From: Spirochaetota bacterium
Lineage (GTDB): Bacteria; Spirochaetota; Spirochaetia; SPDA01; JAJSAL01
Length of the DNA stretch: 64,000 nucleotides
Direction: 5' to 3'
NCBI GenBank assembly: GCA_024274705.1
Contig: JAJSAL010000140.1
Span: 1-64,000, forward strand
The notes beneath the pieces were generated by a model that ran no database searches, was not told where the DNA came from, and saw only the letters and a list, made by a program, of their open reading frames with translations. Both the position numbers and the translations under genes were made by a program. Positions within the stretch are counted from its first letter, which is position 1; every line of letters begins with the position of its first letter. Of this stretch, positions 29,310 to 37,088 are shown in pieces.

Positions 29310-31101
29310 CCATGAGAGCATACGCTTTAAGGGCGTCTGATACCTGGCGGTCCCTTTCACCGGGCTTGAAAGCTTTTTTACCCTTTTCTTCCTCTTTCTT
29401 CCGTCTTTCTTCCAGCTCTTTTTCCGAAATCTTCAGGTGGATCGTTCTCCTGGGAATATCGATTTCAATGATATCGTCACTATACACCAGGGCAATGTTC
29501 CCTCCCGCAGCAGCCTCGGGAGAGATATGACCGATTGAAAGGCCGGAAGTGCCGCCGGAAAACCTTCCATCCGTCAGGAGTGCACACTCCTTTCCAAGAT
29601 GCACTGATTTGAGGTAAGAAGTGGGGTAGAGCATCTCCTGCATTCCCGGACCGCCTTTCGGACCTTCGTACATGATAACTATCACATCTCCTGATTTTAC
29701 TTTTCCTTCCAGAATTCCGCTACAGGCATCTTCCTGAGATACGTACACCTTCGCCGGTCCGCTGAAATTGAGATTACCTGGATCAACCCCGGCTGTTTTT
29801 ACAATACATCCTTTTTCTGCAATATTCCCATAAAGAACCGCAAGTCCCCCATCGGGATAATAACAGTGCCCGATGTCCCTTATACAACCTGCCGTTCTGT
29901 CAGTATCGAGCTCTTCATATTGTGTATGCTGCGAGCCCAGTACCAGGTTTCTCCCTTTACCGGCCGGGGCACTTCTGTACAATTCCGTAGCCTCCGGAAG
30001 AACCGTTGGACGTTTAATATCGTATTTATCGAGAGCCTGCTGCAGCGTATTGCCGTCGGCCCGCATCACGGAAGTATCCAGCAATGTGCCCCGGTCGAGC
30101 TCCCCGAGAATTGCCATGATACCTCCGGCTCTGCCCACATCTTCTACATGGTAATGAGAACTTGGAGCGACCTTGCAGATACAGGGAATCTTTTTCGAAA
30201 GCTTATCAATATCTGTCATGGTAAAGTCGACTTTACCGCTCCTGGCGATGGCAAGTAGATGAAGCACTGTATTGGTTGATCCACCCATAGCGATATCAAG
30301 TGCCATGGCGTTGAGAAAAGCGTTCCTGGTAGCGATCGATCCGGGAAGAACGGAAGTATCGCCATCTTCGTAATACGCCTCGGCCATTTCGACAATACGG
30401 TGTGCGGCCTTTTCGAATAACCTTTTTCGATATCCATGGGTCGCGAGTACTGTTCCATTCCCAGGCAGAGCGAATCCTAAGGCTTCATTAAGACAGTTCA
30501 TGGAATTGGCGGTGAACATTCCGGAACAGCATCCGCAGGTAGGGCAGGCTTCCTGTTCCAGCATGGTGATCTCTTCTTCAGATACACTTGTATCTGCACT
30601 CATGACCATGGCATCGATGAGATCGTATTTCTTTCCGTCCACAACACCGGCCTCCATGGGTCCTCCGGATACGAATATCGTGGGTATATTGAGCCGGACC
30701 GCAGCTATAAGCATGCCCGGGGTAATCTTGTCGCAATTGCTGATGCATACCAGGGCATCCACCTTGTGAGCATTGCACATATATTCAACGCTGTCTGCGA
30801 TGAGCTCCCTGGAAGGAAGTGAGTAGAGCATGCCGTCATGCCCCATGGCAATACCGTCATCGATCGCTATTGTATTGAATTCCGCTGCAAAGCACCCTTT
30901 TTCTTCGATAATCTGCTTCATATACTGACCGATGGAGTGGAGATGAACATGCCCCGGTACGAGTTGAGTGAAAGAGTTCGCAATGCCGATAATCGGTTTT
31001 CCGAACTGATCTTCTTTCATACCGTTGGCACGCCAGAGACTCCTGGCACCGGCCATTCTGCGTCCTGAAGTCGTAATACTGCTTCGTAACGGATATCCCA
31101 C
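29254..31101 (-). CDS. ilvD: Dihydroxy-acid dehydratase
   Basis: [71 protein letters not shown]. Confidence 0.96.
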   Translation of the reverse strand: MGYPLRSSITTSGRRMAGARSLWRANGMKEDQFGKPIIGIANSFTQLVPGHVHLHSIGQYMKQIIEEKGCFAAEFNTIAIDDGIAMGHDGMLYSLPSRELIADSVEYMCNAHKVDALVCISNCDKITPGMLIAAVRLNIPTIFVSGGPMEAGVVDGKKYDLIDAMVMSADTSVSEEEITMLEQEACPTCGCCSGMFTANSMNCLNEALGFALPGNGTVLATHGYRKRLFEKAAHRIVEMAEAYYEDGDTSVLPGSIATRNAFLNAMALDIAMGGSTNTVLHLLAIARSGKVDFTMTDIDKLSKKIPCICKVAPSSHYHVEDVGRAGGIMAILGELDRGTLLDTSVMRADGNTLQQALDKYDIKRPTVLPEATELYRSAPAGKGRNLVLGSQHTQYEELDTDRTAGCIRDIGHCYYPDGGLAVLYGNIAEKGCIVKTAGVDPGNLNFSGPAKVYVSQEDACSGILEGKVKSGDVIVIMYEGPKGGPGMQEMLYPTSYLKSVHLGKECALLTDGRFSGGTSGLSIGHISPEAAAGGNIALVYSDDIIEIDIPRRTIHLKISEKELEERRKKEEEKGKKAFKPGERDRQVSDALKAYALMATSADMGAVRQVPESWNG

Positions 31102-31193
31102 TGAAAACTCCTTTTAAGGGGAAAATAATCCCACGATGATGTTATGTTCGTGTATGATAGTATAAAATCTTGTGAATGTGAAGGATAGGTAAT

Positions 31194-31502
31194 ATGGTCG
31201 TGAGAGGAATTACGGTACAGGTGTTCGAGGGGCAGGTTGAAGCGTTCAAAGCTGCAACGATAAGAAACCGCGCCGGTTCGATAGGGGAACCGGGAATTTT
31301 ACGATTCGATATTCTGCAGAACAGTGATGAACCAACTCTCTTTTTCCTCTATGAAGTGTATGTGTCTGAGAAGGCTACTCTGGCACATAAAGAGACGGAT
31401 CACTATAAAACGTGGAAAACTGCCGTTGAGTCGATGATGTCGGCACCCCGGAAGGGGATGGCATACACTGTTATCGACCCTGTTGATGAAGACGAGTGGT
31501 AG
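31194..31502 (+). CDS. Antibiotic biosynthesis monooxygenase (ABM) domain protein
   Basis: VFEGQVEAFKAATIRNRAGSIGEPGILRFDILQNSDEPTLFFLYEVYVSEKATLAHKETDHYKTW. Confidence 0.85.
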   Translation: MVVRGITVQVFEGQVEAFKAATIRNRAGSIGEPGILRFDILQNSDEPTLFFLYEVYVSEKATLAHKETDHYKTWKTAVESMMSAPRKGMAYTVIDPVDEDEW

Positions 31503-31605
31503 AAGGGGACAAGCCGCACTGAGAACTTATCATTTCTGCCAACTGAACAATAAGTTGAGGCTCTACCGGAGGGGCCGCTGCCCGCACTGTGCCTTCCCGG
31601 ACTAA
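31486..31605 (+). CDS. Candidate 39-aa Cys/His-containing small protein
   Basis: ATG 31486 to TAA 31603-31605: MKTSGRRGQAALRTYHFCQLNNKLRLYRRGRCPHCAFPD. Fills the gap between the ABM gene and glyA; not in the ORF track. Confidence 0.3.
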   Translation: MKTSGRRGQAALRTYHFCQLNNKLRLYRRGRCPHCAFPD

Positions 31606-33119
31606 AAGAACGTATTTTTCAGATACTCCAGGTCCAATTCGGGGTATACAGGGAACCGGGAAAGAAGATTTTTTACACGGGCACTCTCACTCTTTTTCAC
31701 TCCCGGATCTATGGTGTAATGCGTTCTGCTGTTCTCCCCCGCCCTTCTGCCTTCTGATATAACAGACGGTTTTGTCGCATCAAGGACGTTTTTTATTACA
31801 CCGGCTATTTCTACCATCTCTTCTTTCCCCATGCCGAGAGTGGTCACCGCCGGTGTTCCCATCCGCAGTCCGCTGGTGTACCAGGCTCCGTTAGGATCGA
31901 AAGGGAGGGAATTCCTATTCAGTGTAATATGGCATTCCCGTACAGCGGATTCGGCTTGTCTGCCGGTAAGTCCGAAATCCCTTACATCGATGAGAAAGAG
32001 ATGGTTGTCCGTTCCGCCTGTGGTGAGTGACATACCTCGATCCATACAGGCCTCTGCCAGTGCCCGGGCATTTTCAACGATTTTCCAGGTATATGTTTTG
32101 AATTCCGGTGTACTTGCCTCCTGTAATGCAACCGCTTTTGCGGCCATCATGTGCGGGAGGGGTCCACCGATAACCAGGGGACACCCTTTGTTTACAGCAT
32201 CTACGAATTCCCGGGTGCACAAAATGAGTCCGCCCCGGGGTCCTTTCAAGGTTTTATGTGTGGTACTGGTGACGATATGTGCAAAAGGTACTGGATTGTG
32301 ATCACCGCTGAATACTCCTCCTGCAACAAGTCCTCCGAAATGGGCCATGTCCACCATGAATACGGCATCTACTTTATCCGCTATTTCACGCATGCGTCTG
32401 AAATTAATGTGCCGGGGGTAGGCACTATAGCCTGCCAGCAGGATAAGGGGTTTTATCTCCAATGCACGTTTTTCGATCTCATCATAATCGAGCACACCTG
32501 TTTCTCTATTCACCCCATAGGAGTAGGCATCGAACATCTTGGCCGGCACATTATGTCTGTACCCGTGAGTCAGATGCCCTCCTGAGTAATACCCCATACC
32601 CAGGAGTTTCTGGTTTCCAGTCTCTTTCCGAATTGCATTCCACTGTTCATGGGTCAAATCCGATGGATTGGCAATACCTAACTTTTCGAGAAGAGGAGTT
32701 TCGATCCTTTTATTCAAAACCGCCCAGTATGCAATAAGATTGGCATCTGCACCGCTGTGAGGCTGTACATACGCATGTTCACATCCGAAGACCCTGCATG
32801 CCTGCTCAGCAGCATAACTCTCGATATCATCCACATTATCGCAGCCCGCATAGAATCTGTGATGGGGAACCCCTTCGGCGTATTTATCGGTAAAAAGGTT
32901 CCCCATGGCAACCTGGGAAGAAATAGAGGAATAATTCTCACTGGCGATTAATTTCAGATTGTTCCGCTGGTCCTCAAGCTCATTGATGATCGACCGGGCG
33001 ACTTCCGGTGATCCCTGAGAGACCATGGTTAGATTCCCCAGGTACGCCATAAACTCATGATTCAGATCATCACTGGATGTATGATTATTCAAGTAATCCA
33101 AGAGTGGACTGTGTTTCAC
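31602..33119 (-). CDS. glyA: Glycine hydroxymethyltransferase (long form)
   Basis: LIASENYSS, NLFTDKYAEGVPHHRFYAGC, YVQPHSGADANL, VDMAHFGGLVAGG, TSTTHKTLKGPRGG; GTG start with SD AAGGAG. Confidence 0.95.
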   Translation of the reverse strand: MKHSPLLDYLNNHTSSDDLNHEFMAYLGNLTMVSQGSPEVARSIINELEDQRNNLKLIASENYSSISSQVAMGNLFTDKYAEGVPHHRFYAGCDNVDDIESYAAEQACRVFGCEHAYVQPHSGADANLIAYWAVLNKRIETPLLEKLGIANPSDLTHEQWNAIRKETGNQKLLGMGYYSGGHLTHGYRHNVPAKMFDAYSYGVNRETGVLDYDEIEKRALEIKPLILLAGYSAYPRHINFRRMREIADKVDAVFMVDMAHFGGLVAGGVFSGDHNPVPFAHIVTSTTHKTLKGPRGGLILCTREFVDAVNKGCPLVIGGPLPHMMAAKAVALQEASTPEFKTYTWKIVENARALAEACMDRGMSLTTGGTDNHLFLIDVRDFGLTGRQAESAVRECHITLNRNSLPFDPNGAWYTSGLRMGTPAVTTLGMGKEEMVEIAGVIKNVLDATKPSVISEGRRAGENSRTHYTIDPGVKKSESARVKNLLSRFPVYPELDLEYLKNTFF

Positions 33120-33189
33120 GAAGGAACTCCTTATTGAAGCAATGGTGTTTAGAAAATACGCGTAATATAATCATGAAACTAGTTGTAGA

Positions 33190-33524
33190 TCAAGGTTGCT
33201 AAGCAGCAGGAACCGTGGGGGCAGCTTAACACAACCTTGCCTCCACATAATCTATGGGTAAAAGGGCCGGTCAACTTTGCTAAGTAGCACAGCCGAGGGG
33301 GTAGCCCAACGCAAAGTAACCTCCACAAGCAGGGTAGTAAAATGGCCGGTCAACTTTGCTAAGTAGCACAGCCGAGGGGGTAGCCCAACGCAAAGTAGCC
33401 TCCACAAGCAGGGTAGTAAAATGGCCGGTCAACTTTGCTAAGTAGCACAGCCGAGGGGGTAGCCCAACGCAAAGTAGCCTCCACAAGCAGGGTAGTAAAA
33501 TGGCCGGTCAAGGTTGCTAAGCAG
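33190..33524 (-). repeat. 79-bp tandem repeat array upstream of glyA
   Basis: Three full 79-bp copies (33265-33343, 33344-33422, 33423-33501; copies 2 and 3 identical, copy 1 one SNP), one diverged copy (33190-33264) and a partial copy, with 17-bp direct repeats TCAAGGTTGCTAAGCAG at 33190-33206 and 33508-33524. Confidence 0.95.
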
Positions 33525-34878
33525 AAGGAGCATTAATTTGAAGCTGATTGGTGAATTCGTGAAGCCTGGTTAATCGTTGTGCTATCAGCCGGGCAAGGAG
33601 TATCCCGTAATGAGGATTGTTTTTAATCATATCGAGGAATTGATCTTTTGATACTTTGATAAGAACACACTTCGATCCGGCTTTAACAGTTGCAGATCTT
33701 CGATTGCTCAAAAGAAAAGACATTTCACCTAGAAAAACATCTTTTGGTGTGAGAACAGATATCTGCTTTCCTTTGGAAATGATGTTGAGCTCTCCGGAAA
33801 CAATATAATACAGGTAGTTTGATTCTTCTCCTTCACGAAAAATCACCTGATTTTTCCGGAATGTGGCTTCCTCGTGACCTTCAAATACCTTAGGAATCAA
33901 ATTACTCTCATTCTTCATGTGCTGAATCTTAAAAGATACTTCGTTTCCTTTATCGTTGTACCACAAGGAATCTGTGTATATCTCTGTCATCTTTATACCA
34001 TGCCCGTGAAGAGCGGTGGCACCGCCATCCGTTGACCAGTCGGTATATGTCCGCCAATCAAACCCGTTTCCTTCGTCACGGATGGTAAAAGTGGAATCCT
34101 CCTGCCTGATAGTGTACGAAAAATAAACTTTTTTCTTTTTCACCGATGGATTCCTGTTCTTTTTCCGTATCAGCTCGATGCTGTCACCGCCGTTTTCAAG
34201 CCACGCTGTCTTTTCTTCAAAACTGATATTACAGTTGCCGTGCTCTACCGCATTCATAAGCATTTCGAATAGTGCCACATGGAGACGTTCACGCTGATCA
34301 TGATTTATGTAATTAGAGTTAAACAGATAATTCGTTACCAGGTTTGCATATGTCCTTACTTCAAATGGGTCGTTATCCATTGTCAATGAACCCGTGATCT
34401 GGGCCAGCAACTTCCGCTGCAGGTCCCGGTGAAAGAGGATGTGGCTGTTATCTTTCACGATTTTCAGAACCCGGGGCAGACCGGAACTGAATTCATTTTC
34501 ATGGATAAGACTGATGATGTTCATCGTGTGAATTCTCTGGAGCAGTTCCCTTTCGTTTTCCTTGTGAAGACCGATAATTCCACCTGCATGGAGCCACGTA
34601 TCTTTCTTTATCGTTGAAACAATGGAATTTACTTCCCTTCCCGGAATAGTGAAATCGATGATATTGAATTCCGGAAGTTCAAATTTCAGGTATTGAAGAA
34701 ATGATTCAGGATTATCAAAATAGATTGGATTGAAATCATGTTTAAATTTATAGACACATTCTTCTACCAGCGTGTTTACGGTGTCTTTTTTTGAAAAAAC
34801 CGGTATTTTCATGAACAATTTCCTGAATACTGTAATACTATCGGCTGGATAACCGGATAATCTGTAGTTTCCGTCCAA
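33517..34878 (-). CDS. HATPase (RsbW-like) plus cyclic-nucleotide-binding domain protein
   Basis: ALFEMLMNAVEHGN...FTIRDEGNGFDW; C-terminal IFREGEESNYLYYIVSGELNIISKGKQISVLTPKDVFLGEMSFLLSNRRSATV. Confidence 0.85.
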   Translation of the reverse strand: MDGNYRLSGYPADSITVFRKLFMKIPVFSKKDTVNTLVEECVYKFKHDFNPIYFDNPESFLQYLKFELPEFNIIDFTIPGREVNSIVSTIKKDTWLHAGGIIGLHKENERELLQRIHTMNIISLIHENEFSSGLPRVLKIVKDNSHILFHRDLQRKLLAQITGSLTMDNDPFEVRTYANLVTNYLFNSNYINHDQRERLHVALFEMLMNAVEHGNCNISFEEKTAWLENGGDSIELIRKKNRNPSVKKKKVYFSYTIRQEDSTFTIRDEGNGFDWRTYTDWSTDGGATALHGHGIKMTEIYTDSLWYNDKGNEVSFKIQHMKNESNLIPKVFEGHEEATFRKNQVIFREGEESNYLYYIVSGELNIISKGKQISVLTPKDVFLGEMSFLLSNRRSATVKAGSKCVLIKVSKDQFLDMIKNNPHYGILLARLIAQRLTRLHEFTNQLQINAPSA

Positions 34879-34895
34879 GATGGCACGATACAGAC

Positions 34896-35909
34896 TTACC
34901 TGGACATCCGGTATCCGATGTTAAAACCGGATGTATCATCCGGATTAGAGAGATATCCTAACACCATGGCAACCATGTTGTTCCAGAAATGAAATGCAAC
35001 AGCCTTTTCCAGACGGTAACCATTCTGTTTAGTGAGTTCTGCGCTGTAAAAGCCAAAACCGATGGCTGCGATCGTCTGGAGTACCGTATCCTCTACAGAT
35101 ATTCCGGGAACGAGCATATTGGGCAAATGAGCAAATCCGAATGTGAGAGAGGAATAGCCGGTCCCCATCGTTTCAAGACTGAATCCCCGGAAGGCGATTT
35201 CTTCCCAGAGGGCATTTGCCCAGACAAAGAGAAGGCCGGTTCCTGCAGCAAGACCTAATCCTGTCCATGGAGAAACTTGCCTCCCCCAGAACAGAACCGA
35301 ATCCCTGGTAAAATAGCTGCCGATAGACCGTACATCACTGCTACCCAGACTCCCCGCTGAACTAAAGACCAGGGCGGGCAGTACCAGTGGATCGAATATA
35401 TTCTGCGGTTTGAAAGGAGCGAATAGGAGATCTATCAGTCTATCCGCACCCGAACGTACAGGGTTGAGGCCAAGATACCCGGCATAACGGTCCATATATG
35501 TCCGTTGCGCCTCATACTGACTGTATGAAGAAAGAAGGGTTCCATAAAGGGTAAGAGTCATTCCACTTAACAGGAGGATATAATCCGATGTTTCAATGAC
35601 ATCGTCTCTATAGGAAACGAGATAGGTTTTATCTTCAGTGGTTCGGACCGAAAGTTTCACACCTTCAAGATTCCTGAAAATGGTAAAGAGAAGGATCCCC
35701 TCCCCTGCGAGTTTAAGCGGAATGGAGGACATGTAGAGAAATCCTTCGGTCCTCTTATCCATCTGCACCTGGGCATATCCTGGAATGATCGAATTGATGA
35801 ACATTAGGCGTCGATAATCAGGAATATCAACATCAGGTTCATCAGCCTGGATAGATACAGATCCCCACATACAGATGAGAATACTGATATACACAAAAAA
35901 TCTTGGCAT
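34896..35909 (-). CDS. CPBP family intramembrane metalloprotease
   Basis: ALWEEIAFRGFSLE and FGFAHLPN motifs among TM segments. Confidence 0.8.
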   Translation of the reverse strand: MPRFFVYISILICMWGSVSIQADEPDVDIPDYRRLMFINSIIPGYAQVQMDKRTEGFLYMSSIPLKLAGEGILLFTIFRNLEGVKLSVRTTEDKTYLVSYRDDVIETSDYILLLSGMTLTLYGTLLSSYSQYEAQRTYMDRYAGYLGLNPVRSGADRLIDLLFAPFKPQNIFDPLVLPALVFSSAGSLGSSDVRSIGSYFTRDSVLFWGRQVSPWTGLGLAAGTGLLFVWANALWEEIAFRGFSLETMGTGYSSLTFGFAHLPNMLVPGISVEDTVLQTIAAIGFGFYSAELTKQNGYRLEKAVAFHFWNNMVAMVLGYLSNPDDTSGFNIGYRMSR

Positions 35910-35916
35910 AGATAGA

Positions 35917-36480
35917 CTAGTCTAAGAGGTATGGAGGAATATGACAAGCTCCCTGGCGCAGAATTCTATAAGGAGAGCCGGCGGCATCCAGAATGGTGGA
36001 ATGCTGACCTTCCGGGAGATCACCGGCATCAATGATGCAGTCAACACGTTCATCGAACTGCTCCTGAATTTCATTTATCTTCCACAAGGATTGCATACCG
36101 CTGAAATTGACGCTTGTGGAAAAAAGAGGTTTCCCCACAGCATTTATAATGGAAACGAGCCAGGGATCATCAGGGACACGAAAGGATGTTGTTTTTCCCG
36201 GTTCGGTTTTCAGGATCACCGTTAACGGTCCCGGCCATAGAGCAACAATCTGTGGATCGATTACAATATCATAGGCTTTTTCTATATATTCAGAATCGGG
36301 AAAAAGTCGAATGAACGGCTTTCTCTCCCTTCTTTTTATCTTTCGGATACGGGATTCCGTATCCGGAGCAATTCCGACTACTCCGTATATCGTGTCACAG
36401 GGAATAATACCAACCCCGCCGCGTAGCAGAATGTTAACGATAGTATGTATTGCATCAGGATCACTTTTTTTTAGTGTCAT
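35917..36480 (-). CDS. L-threonylcarbamoyladenylate synthase (Sua5/YrdC)
   Basis: GGVGIIPCDTIYGVVGIAPDTESRIRKIKRRERKPF; WPGPLTVIL; FSTSVNFSG. Start ATG 36480 preferred over the track start. Confidence 0.9.
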   Translation of the reverse strand: MTLKKSDPDAIHTIVNILLRGGVGIIPCDTIYGVVGIAPDTESRIRKIKRRERKPFIRLFPDSEYIEKAYDIVIDPQIVALWPGPLTVILKTEPGKTTSFRVPDDPWLVSIINAVGKPLFSTSVNFSGMQSLWKINEIQEQFDERVDCIIDAGDLPEGQHSTILDAAGSPYRILRQGACHIPPYLLD

Positions 36481-36952
36481 GGAATAATCCTTGCAGCAGG
36501 AAGAGCAACATGCAGCCTGCGATTCCTGCACAAATACTGATGGTCCGAAAGAGCTGTTTTCGATCTTTCGGAAGATCGGCATGCTTGATCAAACGTCCAA
36601 CGGAATAAAAATTTGTTAATTTATGATAACCAGCTATTCTTATGATGACCTCATCTTTCTCAAAATAGCCGAGTTCCCGGGACCGGAGTCTAATTAGTTC
36701 CGAGCTTGATTTCAGTCGATCCAGTTCATCTGCCAGGTCCCCATGAAGAGTTTCCAGATTTCCGATGTTCTTTTCAATGCTATACCGAAAATTCTCCAAT
36801 TTCCTCATTTCAAGAATACCATTCGAACCCCATACGAGGGAGAGTACAGAATAAACACAGAAAGTGATATACAACGAATATAACACCGGAAGAAATCTCT
36901 TCATACTTGATGTTACGGTTATCTCTGGTATTTTCTTTACTTCACAATGCAA
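36461..36952 (-). CDS. Septum formation initiator (FtsB/DivIC-like)
   Basis: Single TM then coiled coil EKNIGNLETLHGDLADELDRLKSSSELIRLRSRELGYFEKDEVIIRI. Confidence 0.7.
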   Translation of the reverse strand: MHCEVKKIPEITVTSSMKRFLPVLYSLYITFCVYSVLSLVWGSNGILEMRKLENFRYSIEKNIGNLETLHGDLADELDRLKSSSELIRLRSRELGYFEKDEVIIRIAGYHKLTNFYSVGRLIKHADLPKDRKQLFRTISICAGIAGCMLLFLLQGLFHDTKKK

Positions 36953-36985
36953 TAATTCTCTACATCATCTTACTGTATGTCCTTA

Positions 36986-37014
36986 TTGACAAGTATTTAC
37001 ACCTTATTTACACT
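36986..37014 (+). promoter_or_regulatory. Sigma70-type promoter
   Basis: TTGACA-N17-TACACT upstream of the acidic-protein gene. Confidence 0.6.
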
Positions 37015-37088
37015 CTAATAAAGGGTCAATACTGGTGGATGATATACCGATAATATAGCGAAGCAATGTTCTTATCCAGGAGTTTATA

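Noticed and set aside
33280-33486. 68-aa ORF in the tandem repeats
   Set aside because: Product of the 79-bp repeat read in shifting frames; no SD or protein-like composition.
33190-33524. Integron attC sites (minus strand has GTTGGGC/GTTAAGC and ACTTAGC/GCTTAGC about 60 bp apart)
   Set aside because: The left box has AGC instead of AAC, arm pairing fails in the boundary elements, there are no cassette ORFs between units and no integrase in the window. Not excluded, but unsupported.
33190-33524. CRISPR array
   Set aside because: The 79-bp units are contiguous, with no variable spacers.
33120-33524. Known glycine, THF or ZTP riboswitch upstream of glyA
   Set aside because: I could not match the conserved cores of these classes; only a covariance-model search would settle it.
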